Source: Podospora pseudocomata
Lineage: Eukaryota > Ascomycota > Sordariomycetes > Sordariales > Podosporaceae
DNA: 64,000 bases
NCBI RefSeq assembly: GCF_035222375.1
Contig: NC_085889.1
Location: 3,658,001-3,722,000 of the forward strand
Reading direction: 5' to 3'
In this document: positions 21,935-31,595 of the stretch, in pieces
Layout of the letters: each line of letters opens with the position of its first letter
Position numbering within the stretch: position 1 is the stretch's first letter
Position numbers and translations under genes: made by a program
The notes under the pieces: model-generated
The model's database searches: none
Told to the model about the DNA's origin: nothing
The model's input: the letters and a program-made list of their open reading frames with translations, nothing else

Positions 21935-24900
21935 ATGTCCAGCACCAAGGCCATGTTAAAGTCCGTCAATGACTTCATCAAACAGTCGAAATGGGACGAT
22001 GCCAGAGAAGCCGCCAACGAGGTCCTCCAAAGGGACCCCAAAAACTACCATGCTCACATCTTTTTGGCTTTTGCGCTGGACAAGAAGAACATGCTCGAGG
22101 ATGCCGAGAACACCTATCTTGCCGCCACCAACATCAAACCAGGCGACACCCAGGCCTGGCAAGGCCTGATCAGGCTCTACCAAAAGCAGGGCAACAAAAA
22201 GCTAAAGCAGTACAAACATGCTGCCATCAAGCTTGGCGAAATCTTTCGGGACACCAATGAGATGTTCAAGTTTCAGGACGTTGTCGACAAGTTCGTCGAC
22301 CATGCACGTACACAGGGCGAACGGCTGCAGTACGTCGATGCCTTGGACATCCAACTGCCAGGAAGCCCTCTGTACGAGGCCCTAGAAGGCCGTGTGCCTC
22401 ACCCTGCCAAGACCTATGAGATTCAGGCCAAGATTGTCGAGCCCGAGGAGAAGAAGCGGATAAACACGCTTATTGGCGAGAGGCGCACCAGAATCGGAGC
22501 CCGCGTCAGCGAAGTGACTTTGGAGGTCAAGAGGGAAGTCTACCGCCAAAGCAAACTCGGCCACATCTACAGACAGCTCATCGACTGGACTGCCGATGAC
22601 GAGCTCCGGCGCACATGCGAAGAAAAGTTGCTTCAGTATTGTTACGACCGGCTCTTGGCTTGGCCTCCTGGGGAGGAAAAGCAACAAGAGATGGAAGTTG
22701 TTCGGAAACTGGCAAACGACATGGTCATCATTAGACACCCATTCAAGTTTGCCTGGGACATTGCTCTCAACTGGCAGGACCACAAGGAGATCAAGGAATG
22801 GGATGTCACCATTCTCAGACAATATTGCTCATTCTTCCCGGACAGTGACCTGAACAGAGTCATCATGGGGTTTCTTACTAGCGACATCTCGCCATTCCCC
22901 AAGGAAACACCAGCGCAAAATGATGTCACAGCGGATGGTGAGCCAGAGGACGAGAGCGAGGACGACGATGCTGGAGGTGTGCCCACAACATATGTTCCTC
23001 TCACAGAGGAGGACCGACTGTTGATGATGACGGAGGGCATTAGCTCTGGTGATTCGTTGTTTGCGTACCGACTCATGGGCGAGTACTACCAACATCTCGA
23101 GGAGCACGAAAGCAACGTCGAGTTGATGCGTAAAGCAATCGACCTTCTCAAAACAGAGCGGACCAAGACAGGCCTGGCGTTCCGGAATACAGGAGATGCC
23201 TACTCTTTGTATCTCGGCACCGCACTTGTCTTTTACCAATCTCCTCGTCACCATCAAGAAGCCAAGAGCTTGTTCGATGGTGTTTTGGCGCACGATCCCA
23301 CATCCACCCCAGCCATGATTGGCGTGGGTCTGATTTATGAGGAAGAAGAGGAGTATGATGAAGCAGTTGGCTTTTTGGAACGTGCTCTGCTGGGCGACCC
23401 AACCAATCTCCGTGTCAAGACGGAGGCTGCCTGGGTCAAGGCTCTGAAAGGAGACTTTGCTGCCGCCAAGGCCGAGCTCGACGCCTGCATGCCACTGCTG
23501 ACCGAGAAGGGGCAGAACAACAAGGAGTTGCTCTCGCAGACGAAATATCGTCTCGGTTATTGCATTTGGAACCTCGAAACATCCAGGTCTGCCAGGAAGA
23601 GCCGCAGCGGTGCCTACAATCACTTCCTGGAGTCCCTCAAGAGCAATCTCAACTACGCCCCGGCCTACACTATCCTCGGTATCTACTATGCAGACTATGC
23701 CAAGGACAAGAAGAGAGCTCGGAGATGTTTCCAGAAGGCAGTCGAGCTCTCTCCATCTGAAGTTTTGTCTGCAGAGAGACTTGCCAGGTCTTTTGCTGAC
23801 GACGGCGACTGGGACCGTGTCGAGCTCGTTGCTCAGCGAGTTGTTGACTCGGGCAAGGTCAAGCCGCCGCCTGGATCCAAGCGCAAGGGTATCAGCTGGC
23901 CCTTTTCTGCTCTCGGCGTGGCCGAGCTCAACAAGCAGGATTACCACAAGGCCATTGTTTCTTTCCAGGCTGCCCTCAGAATATCACCAAATGACTACCA
24001 CTCTTGGGTTGGTCTCGGCGAGAGCTACCATGGCTCAGGTCGGTATATCGCTGCTACCAAAGCTCTTCTGAATGCCCAGAAGCTGGAGGAGTCACCCGAT
24101 GTAGATATCACAGGACAAGAGACGTGGTTCACCAGATTCATCCTCGCCGAGGTCAAGCGTGAGCTTGGCGACTTTGATGACGCCATTGACTTGTACAAGC
24201 AGGTCTTGGAAGATAGACCGGAGGAAGATGGTGTCGCCATTTCGCTGATGCAAGCGATGGTGGACAATGCTCTCGTCAGTTTAGACAAGGGCTTTTTTGG
24301 CAAGTCTATCGACCATGCTGTGTCAGCGCTTCGGTTTGCGGTTGAGACTTCTGCGGCCATCAAGGACACTTTCAACTTTTGGAGAGCGATTGCCGATGCC
24401 TGCTCCCTCTTCACCAGCGTCCAAGGCCGGTTGTCAGAGTTTCCCAGGGAGCTGGTGCAAGGGCTGCTCGGAAGCGACGAGGCTGCCCCCGAGTACCAGG
24501 TGCTGAAGGATATCGATGGAGTCGGCACCGCCGTTGTTAGCACCAACGGCATTTTCCATGACAATGAGAAGATGGGAATCGACTTGACCAGAGCTATGCA
24601 TGCCACCATCCTGGCACACAAACGCGCCGTTCACCTGTCTGCCAACGACATTCATGCCCAGGCCGTGGCGTTCTACAACCTGGGATGGGCCGAGTACAGA
24701 GCTCATTCGTGTCTTCCAGCTCATCTGAGGAAGAAGGCTACGAGGTATCTCAAGGCTGCTATTTCTTGCTTCAAGCGGGCCATTGAGCTCGAGGCTGGCA
24801 ACTCTGAGTTCTGGAACGCTCTCGGAGTGGTCACCAGCACTGTGAACCCATCCGTTTCGCAACACTCGTTTGTGCGCAGCCTCCACATAAACGAGAGAGG

Positions 24901-26212
24901 TGCTCACTCTTGGACCAATCTGGGTGTTCTTGCACTCCTTCAAGGCGACCTCCAGCTTGCCAACGAGGTCTTTACCAAGGCCCAATCTGCCGATCCCGAC
25001 TTTGCCCATGCCTGGCTTGGTCAGGGTCTTGTCGCTCTGCTCCTGGGTGATCAGAAGGAGGCCCGCGGCCTGTTCATCCACTCGATGGACATTTCTGAAG
25101 CATCCTCCCTCGCCACCAGACGTCTGTATTCCGTCTCCATGTTTGACCACATCCTGTCATCCCCATCCGACCTTCCCATCACTTCCTTGGTCCAGCCCGT
25201 TCTCGCTCTTGGCCAAATTCAGGGCCTCAAACCTCAAGATCTGGCCTACGGTCACCTCTCTGCCTTGTTCCAAGAACGAACCCAAGAATACCAACGGGCC
25301 GCCCACAACCTCGAAAACATCTGCACCCAAGCCGAAGCAGAATACGAAGTCACCGAGTCCCCTCAAGCACTCAAGCACTTTTCCATTGCCAAAACCGACC
25401 TCGCCCGCGCTCTGTTGGCGCAAGGCCTCAACGTCGAAGCAATCGAAGCAGCTGAAATGGCCATTCAACTCTCCAGCGACGAGTCCGACAGCGAGCTCAC
25501 GGCCGGGGAACGTAAGCGGGTGCGCCTCTCTGCGCATGTGTCTATGGGATTAGCGCAGTACCACCTCGACTACGTCGACGACGCCGTCAGCTCCTTTGAG
25601 CAGGCGATTCAAGAATCGGACGGCAACCCCGACGTTGCCTGTGTCCTGGCTCAGGTCCTTTGGGCAACCGGTAAGGATGACGCGCGTGAGAGGGCGAGAG
25701 ATGTCCTGTTTGAAGTCATTGAGCAACACCCCAGCCACGTCCAGTCGGTCTGCTTGCTGGGCGTGATTGCGCTGTTGGATAAAGACGACGAGTCGCTTGA
25801 GGCTGTGGTGTCAGAGCTGCAGAATCTTCGGTCGGGTGATGAGGGGGTGTCTGCTGCGGAGCAGAGCCAGCTGGGCGAGGTTCTCAAGGCTGTGGCTGCG
25901 CTGGGCGCTGGTGGTGGTGGTGGTGAGGAGGGCCAGGCGCAGGCGGATGTCATGTTCCATCCTTACTTGCCGCATGGGTGGGCGGAACTTGCTGGGCTGG
26001 AGGGGACGGCGGGGGATGGGGAGGGGGCGGCGGAGATGGCGTTGAGGGTTGCGATCAAGGGGGTTGCGCCGAGGGGGGATCTGCCGGCCGAGGAGCTGGC
26101 CAGGGCTTATGCCGGGACGGGCAAGGTGATGGATGCGCAAACGGCGGTGATGGTGGCGCCTTGGGAGGGAGCGGGGTGGAGGAGTTTGGGGGATGCCATC
26201 ATTCGTTCTTAG
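21935..26212 (+). CDS. SKI3: Superkiller complex subunit Ski3 (TTC37-like TPR protein)
   Basis: Scaffold of the cytoplasmic Ski2-Ski3-Ski8 complex, which feeds mRNA 3'-5' into the exosome. A single uninterrupted frame gives 1425 residues, close to the family length. The N-terminus MSSTKAMLKSVNDFIKQ is a typical Ski3 start, followed at once by TPR units (EDAENTYLAATNIKPGD). TPR-like helices recur throughout, for example YAPAYTILGIYYADYAKDKK, ISPNDYHSWVGLGESYHGSG and GAHSWTNLGVLALLQGD. An acidic insert (EPEDESEDDDAGG) lies near residue 335. It has no intron despite its size, unlike most neighbours. The last ~400 bases of the coding strand are strongly G-rich. It is convergent with VPS51. Confidence 0.93.
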   Translation: MSSTKAMLKSVNDFIKQSKWDDAREAANEVLQRDPKNYHAHIFLAFALDKKNMLEDAENTYLAATNIKPGDTQAWQGLIRLYQKQGNKKLKQYKHAAIKLGEIFRDTNEMFKFQDVVDKFVDHARTQGERLQYVDALDIQLPGSPLYEALEGRVPHPAKTYEIQAKIVEPEEKKRINTLIGERRTRIGARVSEVTLEVKREVYRQSKLGHIYRQLIDWTADDELRRTCEEKLLQYCYDRLLAWPPGEEKQQEMEVVRKLANDMVIIRHPFKFAWDIALNWQDHKEIKEWDVTILRQYCSFFPDSDLNRVIMGFLTSDISPFPKETPAQNDVTADGEPEDESEDDDAGGVPTTYVPLTEEDRLLMMTEGISSGDSLFAYRLMGEYYQHLEEHESNVELMRKAIDLLKTERTKTGLAFRNTGDAYSLYLGTALVFYQSPRHHQEAKSLFDGVLAHDPTSTPAMIGVGLIYEEEEEYDEAVGFLERALLGDPTNLRVKTEAAWVKALKGDFAAAKAELDACMPLLTEKGQNNKELLSQTKYRLGYCIWNLETSRSARKSRSGAYNHFLESLKSNLNYAPAYTILGIYYADYAKDKKRARRCFQKAVELSPSEVLSAERLARSFADDGDWDRVELVAQRVVDSGKVKPPPGSKRKGISWPFSALGVAELNKQDYHKAIVSFQAALRISPNDYHSWVGLGESYHGSGRYIAATKALLNAQKLEESPDVDITGQETWFTRFILAEVKRELGDFDDAIDLYKQVLEDRPEEDGVAISLMQAMVDNALVSLDKGFFGKSIDHAVSALRFAVETSAAIKDTFNFWRAIADACSLFTSVQGRLSEFPRELVQGLLGSDEAAPEYQVLKDIDGVGTAVVSTNGIFHDNEKMGIDLTRAMHATILAHKRAVHLSANDIHAQAVAFYNLGWAEYRAHSCLPAHLRKKATRYLKAAISCFKRAIELEAGNSEFWNALGVVTSTVNPSVSQHSFVRSLHINERGAHSWTNLGVLALLQGDLQLANEVFTKAQSADPDFAHAWLGQGLVALLLGDQKEARGLFIHSMDISEASSLATRRLYSVSMFDHILSSPSDLPITSLVQPVLALGQIQGLKPQDLAYGHLSALFQERTQEYQRAAHNLENICTQAEAEYEVTESPQALKHFSIAKTDLARALLAQGLNVEAIEAAEMAIQLSSDESDSELTAGERKRVRLSAHVSMGLAQYHLDYVDDAVSSFEQAIQESDGNPDVACVLAQVLWATGKDDARERARDVLFEVIEQHPSHVQSVCLLGVIALLDKDDESLEAVVSELQNLRSGDEGVSAAEQSQLGEVLKAVAALGAGGGGGEEGQAQADVMFHPYLPHGWAELAGLEGTAGDGEGAAEMALRVAIKGVAPRGDLPAEELARAYAGTGKVMDAQTAVMVAPWEGAGWRSLGDAIIRS

Positions 26213-26310
26213 GGGACTATGTTGATGTTGGAGCGATAAGTTTGCGGTATGATCAAGGGCAGTTTTTGAGATGTCTAATGTTGGTGGATTCAACCAAAAA
26301 AAAAAAAAAG

Positions 26311-26316
26311 AATAAA
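26311..26316 (+). terminator. Candidate poly(A) signal of SKI3
   Basis: AATAAA lies 99 bases after the SKI3 stop, just after a 15-nt A run (26295-26309). Position and sequence fit a cleavage/polyadenylation signal. Confidence 0.45.
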
Positions 26317-26428
26317 TCAAGTATCTTGATCTTGCGCGTCTAGCAAAACGAAAAATGCAATGGGTATCTCTAGTCTTTTTTTTTCCCCTGCCTCGCTTGC
26401 CCCTTTTCCATCAATAATTTCATCCAAA

Positions 26429-27286
26429 CTAATCACTCCCCTCCTCACCATTGTCCCCCCCCTTTAGAATCCCATCCCCCTCTCTCAACAACTCCCTGAC
26501 CTCTTTCCCGCCCACCCCCATCTCCTGCCATTTGACCAATAACCTCCTCGGCAGTTCCCACTCCTTCTCCGCCTGCGGCCTATCCCCCTGCTGCACAAAC
26601 CCCCTCATCCTCTCCATCCCCCTATAAACCTCCCTCACCAACTCTTTCGTCCTCTTTTTTCTATCCGCCATCCCACCACCCCCTTGTTGTCTCCCCTGCT
26701 CCCCACCACAATGCTCCCTCATCTCCTCCCTCAACCCCCTAGCCATATCGTACACCCTCCCCACAACAAGATCTATCGTGCCCGCCATTGGGTTTAACGG
26801 ATCCATCGTTGTTCTCATTTTGCGGATTGTTTCAGTGGCGGTAATGAGCTTGGAGTAGTTGTCGTAGACTAGCGCCTTTTTTTCGGCGTCGAGGGCGCGG
26901 ATTTCCGAGAGGAGGCGGGTGTATGTTTGGAGGAGGGAGGAGAGGGAGGAGGACTCGAGGAGGGAGGTTAGGTACTGCGTGGGGGAGAAGGAGGGGGAGT
27001 CGAGGATTGAGGCGGGGGTTGATGCTGGCGGGGGGGAAGGGGGGGAGGAGGTGGTGGTGGTTGTTATAGAAGGGACAGTGGTGCGGAGGTTGTAGTATTC
27101 GCGGAGGGCGGCGCGGGAGCGTTTAGGGGGTTGGTTGGTGGGGATGGAGAGGTTGGGGGAGCTGGGGAGGGAGGTGGAGGGGGGGTTGATGTCGAGGGAG
27201 GGGCGGGCGGAGGTGGTGGGGGTGTAGAGGTTTGAGGAGGAGGGGATTCGACGGGGGGGGTCGCGGGGGGTGGCTATTGTTGACAT
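26429..27286 (-). CDS. VPS51: GARP/EARP tethering complex subunit Vps51
   Basis: Small subunit of the GARP complex that tethers endosome-derived vesicles at the trans-Golgi. A single exon gives 285 residues. A Ser/Pro/Thr-rich disordered N-terminus contains RAALREYYNLR (residues ~59-69). The Vps51/Vps67 domain follows: FSPTQYLTSLLES, then LRDAEKK-like RALDAEKKALVYDNYSKLI and MRTTMDPLNPMAGTID. These are the hallmark segments. The C-terminus is charged and Gly-rich. The length is typical of fungal Vps51, which is much shorter than the animal form. The coding strand is C-rich in the first half and G-rich in the second. It is divergent from RMI1. Confidence 0.88.
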   Translation of the reverse strand: MSTIATPRDPPRRIPSSSNLYTPTTSARPSLDINPPSTSLPSSPNLSIPTNQPPKRSRAALREYYNLRTTVPSITTTTTSSPPSPPPASTPASILDSPSFSPTQYLTSLLESSSLSSLLQTYTRLLSEIRALDAEKKALVYDNYSKLITATETIRKMRTTMDPLNPMAGTIDLVVGRVYDMARGLREEMREHCGGEQGRQQGGGGMADRKKRTKELVREVYRGMERMRGFVQQGDRPQAEKEWELPRRLLVKWQEMGVGGKEVRELLREGDGILKGGDNGEEGSD

Positions 27287-27837
27287 TTTGGGGATGGGAT
27301 TGGTGGTGGTGGTGGTGGTGGTGGTTCTATTGGTGATGGGTAGCGTCGGGTGTGGTGGTGTCGGGTGTGGTGGTGGCGGGTGTGTTGGTGTTGGGAATGG
27401 GTAGTTGTGGGTGATGGGAATAGTTGAGGCTGACAGAGTCGTGTTTGGTTGATGAAGCTGAGGTAAGGTTATTAATAAGGGTTGAATTGACGTCGTGTCT
27501 CTTGGAAAGTGGGCGGATCCTTCCCGAGGGAGTGGGACCGCGCTAATTCCCCGCGGATGCAGGGGTCTTTGTTAGCGGCTGACCTTGTAACGACAGTGGG
27601 TCTCGATGCTGAGCTTCAACAACTTCAGTTGAGAACCCGAGATGATGGATGGAGAGTCATCTGAACTTGACGAGAGCATTGTGAGATTAAATCACAGGAA
27701 GAAAAGTTTCTTTGTTTGCTTTGGGTAAGAGGAAATTCATATCGAGGATTGCTGTGAACTAAAAGTATACCCTATTCACCACCTATCCTTCAATACAAAC
27801 ACCATATGAGAGTATCGCGAACTAACATTATTTAACT
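27287..27837. promoter_or_regulatory. Shared divergent promoter, VPS51 / RMI1
   Basis: 551 bp between start codons. Next to VPS51 it holds imperfect GGT/GTGTTG repeats (27300-27420). The half next to RMI1 is AT-rich. No clear TATA box. Confidence 0.5.
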
Positions 27838-29409
27838 ATGGCTCCAGAACCGGGTCGGTCCCGCAACAATCGACGATTTCATCCTTATGGGAGTTCTTAT
27901 GTTGATTCCCCGCTCAAATTTCTGAGGCGACCTACTGATCCGAATGTTCGGTCGCTCTCAGCAGCAGATTCTGGCAGCGAGGATCAGCAGGACGATAGCA
28001 CGCTTTCTTCTCTTGCGGACAGTGTACTATTTGAGAGCGACTCGAACGACGGGCCCTCTCATCTAGACGACCATAGCGATACAGCAGAGTCCCACGAGCT
28101 GGGGTCTTCTTCCAATCCCATCGACCTGGCTAGTCTCCTTATTAATTCCCAGACGCCACCTGGCAAGAGCGTCGCCGGCAAGACCGTTTCACGGTTTAAA
28201 GTTGCCCCTCAGCCCGATTTTGGCAATAAAAAGTCAAAAAGAGGTGGGCCACAGTCTGCGAAAGCTCCGGTCACCCCAAACGTGATCCAGCCTCGGCAAC
28301 GCTCTCACTCAGATCTCATCAGCCCCAACCCAGCAGAGCCCAAGGCAGCAGCATCCCGGAATCACAGCAATCAAAACCACACAGATTCTCAAGGCACAAA
28401 TCCCCCCAAAGAAAACAAGATCACACCCCGAGTCCCTCCCCACAACCACCCAAGGACGACCGTTACCAATATCTCATCTCGATCTGCTCCACAGCAGAAT
28501 CGCACCAGCCAACCGGACACTTTACCCCCTATGACCCCCCAAAAGCGACCCCCAACCCAACCCGTTCCTCACGACCGTCCCACCCAGCAACGCCGGCTCA
28601 TGCCCCCCCCTCCCGCAGCACCATCCACTATCGGACCCAGCAGCCCATCTACCCACGTGCCCCGGCCCCCTCAAAACAACCAAATGGACCTCTCCCTCCA
28701 ACTCCAAACCGCCCTCTCCACCACCGCCCTCCCCTTCCCCTCCCTCCCCTTCCTAACCCGCCTGGTCCAATCCCGCAAACCCCCTCCCCCCTTCCCCTCT
28801 TTATTAGCAACCACCCGCGCGAGAATATTATCCTCAGACATCACCACCGACATGCTCGACCCAGCCTACATCAATTCCCACTCCCTCCCCCCTGAGATAT
28901 CCAACCCTCTCACAAAATCTGCCACCTTGCCTCACGACGTGGTGGTTCAAGTGTTGGACATCATCAACATCTCCAAGTCAAAGTGGGAGCAAGTGGAGGA
29001 GTTGGAAGCCAAGGCTCGGGGGGAGGAGAAGAGGGGGAGGGAGGTTGTCAGGTTACCTACCGCGAGGGGGGATGGGGAGGTTGATCAAGGGACGCAGGCG
29101 GGAACACAGTTCCAGACGCAGCAAAGGGGAGAAGGGAAAGCAACGCATAGAATTCTTTTTCAGGATCCAAAAGGGGGAAAGATTTACGGGCTGGAATTGG
29201 TCAGGGTGGAGAAGCTTGGTGTGGGGAAGACGAATATGGGGGAGAAGTGGCTATTGAAAAAGGGAACGAGCGTGAGCAGGGGGGTGGTGATGCTCGAGCC
29301 GGGGAGGTGTGAGTGTTTGGGTGGGAAGGTGGAGGTTTGGAATCGGGCGTGGAATGAAGGGCGGTTGGAGAGGTTGAGAGGGGAGGCGACTGGGGAGGGC
29401 ACTGGTTAG
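27838..29409 (+). CDS. RMI1: RecQ-mediated genome instability protein 1 (Rmi1)
   Basis: OB-fold partner of topoisomerase III and the RecQ helicase in double Holliday junction dissolution. A single frame gives 523 residues. The first ~280 residues are disordered (Ser/Asp-, then Pro/Gln/Asn-rich). The conserved part starts near residue 285: LPHDVVVQVLDIINISKSKW and EQVEELEAKARGEEKRGREV, then the OB-fold (residues ~437-515) RILFQDPKGGKIYGLEL, KWLLKKGTSVSRGVVMLEPG and CECLGGKVEVWNRAW. This last stretch parallels the LKPENVKVLGGEV segment of animal RMI1. Identity rests on the OB-fold pattern. The long N-terminal extension is unusual. The coding strand turns from C-rich to G-rich at about 28980. 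Confidence 0.75.
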   Translation: MAPEPGRSRNNRRFHPYGSSYVDSPLKFLRRPTDPNVRSLSAADSGSEDQQDDSTLSSLADSVLFESDSNDGPSHLDDHSDTAESHELGSSSNPIDLASLLINSQTPPGKSVAGKTVSRFKVAPQPDFGNKKSKRGGPQSAKAPVTPNVIQPRQRSHSDLISPNPAEPKAAASRNHSNQNHTDSQGTNPPKENKITPRVPPHNHPRTTVTNISSRSAPQQNRTSQPDTLPPMTPQKRPPTQPVPHDRPTQQRRLMPPPPAAPSTIGPSSPSTHVPRPPQNNQMDLSLQLQTALSTTALPFPSLPFLTRLVQSRKPPPPFPSLLATTRARILSSDITTDMLDPAYINSHSLPPEISNPLTKSATLPHDVVVQVLDIINISKSKWEQVEELEAKARGEEKRGREVVRLPTARGDGEVDQGTQAGTQFQTQQRGEGKATHRILFQDPKGGKIYGLELVRVEKLGVGKTNMGEKWLLKKGTSVSRGVVMLEPGRCECLGGKVEVWNRAWNEGRLERLRGEATGEGTG

Positions 29410-29543
29410 GATCGGAGTTCAAAAGGGGTGGGGGAGAAAGGGGGGGGTTGTTGGTACTGCAGCTCAGTACAATGTGTAGTAGCCGTTGATTTATATCCTT
29501 TCAAAAGGGGAACTAGGCATATCAAGTATATTTTGGGGTTTAT
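29410..29543. other. 3' flank of RMI1
   Basis: Short non-coding stretch: a G-rich segment (29420-29455) then AT-rich DNA leading into the 21-bp repeat. The remaining spacer 29649-29843 holds the NIF3 3' flank. No gene is seen. Confidence 0.5.
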
Positions 29544-29648
29544 CAGCCATCTAGCTATCTTTCAAGGTCTATTAGCTACTTCTAAAAGAATTTCGAGCAT
29601 CTTTAAAGGCTTATTGACCATCCTTTGAGGCATAGTTTAGGGTACTAT
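29544..29648. repeat. Degenerate 21-bp tandem repeat, locus A
   Basis: Five units of 21 bp (29544, 29565, 29586, 29607, 29628) share a left half like AGGCCTATT and a right half like ATCTTTCA. Units diverge by several bases each. The same unit recurs at 32130-32234. Confidence 0.75.
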
Positions 29649-29843
29649 CATACGTCAGCTTACCTTGCAGTGCCAGTTACTTTTTGTCCACAGCGTAGCG
29701 AGGTCATTGTTTTGCTGAGGGTGTAGCATCGAAAGAGTGAAGAGTAAGGTGAAAGTGAAGGAGAGTGATATGGGAGGCACTGATGGCTGCTGAACCTGCG
29801 GTTGCTGCAGCTCCGGTAGGTCCCCCACCCCGCGACCAGCCAC

Positions 29844-30898
29844 CTAAACCGTCTGCATCCTCATATCACTCGGCAAATCCTCAACATCCACTATCTGGAA
29901 GGGATCCTGATCCTCCTCGCTAATCAACACCTCCAGCCCCTCCACCTCCTTCAGCTCCTCCTCCAACTGTCCCTTGAGGACATCCCTCAAGAAAGCCCTC
30001 TCCGAATTACTGTGAAACACACTGATCACCGCCTTCCCCTCCATGACAAGCTTGAGCGCAGGATGGTGCGACATCTCGCCGGTAACAATCAGATCAGCGT
30101 CCTTGACACCGGCCAGTACGCTCTCCCCGCTCCCTGGGCAGACAGCCACTGTCTTGACCATGAACTGCCCTTCTGATTTGGGGCGGGCGACCATGACGTG
30201 TTTTAGGCCGCCGAGGCCTTTGGCGTAGAGTTTTACTAGTTCTCCAAGGCCGGCTGGTTTGGAGAGTTGGACTTTTCGGCCGTAACCAGCGCCGGCGAAT
30301 TTCTCGGGGAGGGAGGAGGCGTCGACTGGGGTTACGGTGGAGATGGTGGTGGTGCGGTCTGGGAGGGAGGAGAGCATCTGGGCGAGCCAGTCGGCCATGC
30401 CGCCTGGGGCGGCGTCGATTGCTGTATGGGGGGAGTAAACGGCGATGTTGTGTTGGGCCAGCAGCAAAATAATGCGCTGTTGGGGGTCGGCCAGGGTGAT
30501 GGACTTGAGGCCGCGGAAGATGAAAGGGTGGTAGGAGACTATTACAGAGGCTTTGCGGGAAATGGCCTCTTGGGCGACCGCGGGAGTGAGGTCGTTTGTG
30601 AGGAGGACCACAGGGGAGGTGGTTGTAGCTGTGGAAGGGGTGGTGAAGTTTTCTTGGAGGAGGCCAACGTTGTCCCAGTTGCGGTCGGCAAGAGACTCAG
30701 GGTACCTGCAGTCCCATTAGTATTTATACATTGAATAAACAAAAAGAAGACTTACAAGGCCTGCATGGCCTTGACGACTCGCTCGGTAAAGGCAGGGCGC
30801 TGCATGGCGGCCATGGTGAAGGTTCTCGGTTGGGTAGAGTTGGCAAAGGACGAAATGAGTCTTGGTGTTGTTCTGAGGAGAGAAGAAGTGAAGTTCAT
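29844..30898 (-). CDS. NIF3: NIF3/DUF34-family metal-binding protein (NGG1-interacting factor 3)
   Basis: Member of the widely conserved NIF3 family, a dinuclear metal-site fold whose exact substrate is debated. Two exons, 30898-30756 and 30705-29844, give 334 residues; the donor is GTAAGT and the acceptor CTGCAG. Family signatures are NWDNVGLL, VVLLTNDLTPAVAQEA, SVIVSYHPFIFRGLKS, HNIAVYSPHTAIDAAPGG and, near the end, DLIVTGEMSHHPALKLV then VFHSNSERAFLRD. The His and Asp/Glu metal ligands in these motifs are intact. The first 28 residues (MNFTSSLLRTTPRLISSF...) resemble a mitochondrial presequence, and two more in-frame ATGs follow at codons 29 and 32. Its promoter is shared with the BolA gene (275 bp). 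Confidence 0.92.
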
Positions 30899-31173
30899 CT
30901 GTGACTGAGCTTTTGTTGATGAGATTTTGTAGCGAGAGTGAGGTCACAGGTGAAAAGCTTGCAGTGTAAGAGCTTCAGTGATGAGACAGACAGTGAGAAG
31001 GTGGAGAGGTGGGGTGAAAGGTGAACGAACGAACCAAAGCAAACTGAATGCTGGATGGGAGCAATTCCACACACAAAACCCCAACCCTTATCAGATCTTG
31101 CCAAGCACAACATGGCGGGGCAGTCACAAAGTCTGAGCAACATCACTATTCTTCATCGACAGAAACACACACC
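30899..31173. promoter_or_regulatory. Compact divergent promoter, NIF3 / BolA-like
   Basis: Only 275 bp separate the two start codons, so the genes probably share promoter elements. An upstream in-frame ATG for the BolA gene lies at 31048. No perfect TATAAA is present. Confidence 0.55.
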
Positions 31174-31595
31174 ATGGCCCAGTCAATCACCGAAGACTCC
31201 GTAAGGGCGGCCCTCACCGACCGCCTCAAGGCCTCTCATGTCGAGGTTCAGGACATGTCTGGTATGCCCGCTGCTTTCCTTTGTCACATGCCCCTGACGT
31301 CATTTTCAGTTGAGAATGAAACCCCGCGATGCTGACACAGTTTGAATCACAAGGTGGCTGCGGGCAAGCCTTCACATCGTTGATTGTCTCGCCCGAGTTT
31401 GTGGGCAAGAACTCGCTAAAGAGGCATCGGCTGGTCAATGCCGCCCTCAAAGACGAAATCGCGCAGATACACGCCTGGAGCGCAAAGTGTCAGACACCGG
31501 AGGAATATGAAAAGGAAAAGGCAGCGACAGGAGGGAATGACGGGCCACCGTTGGATGGGACGGCAGGAGGGGAGGTGACGGGCGTCAGTCAGTAG
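31174..31595 (+). CDS. FRA2: BolA-like protein of the Bol2/Fra2 type
   Basis: Partner of monothiol glutaredoxins in cytosolic [2Fe-2S] handling and iron signalling (known for BolA2/Fra2). Exons 31174-31261 and 31354-31595 give 109 residues. The intron has a GTATGC donor and a TCACAAG acceptor, and joins ...VEVQDMS to GGCGQAFTSLIVSP. The conserved FVGKNSLKRHRLVNAALKDE with its invariant His and the helix EIAQIHAWSAK identify the family. The Cys in GGCG is the Bol2-type metal ligand. The tail is Gly/Thr-rich. I chose ATG 31174 because the BolA fold starts directly after it; an ATG at 31048 would add 42 residues with no similarity to the family. Confidence 0.92.

Noticed and set aside
22829-23947. 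372-codon frame antisense to SKI3
   Set aside because: Shadow frame; the sense strand encodes continuous TPR protein.
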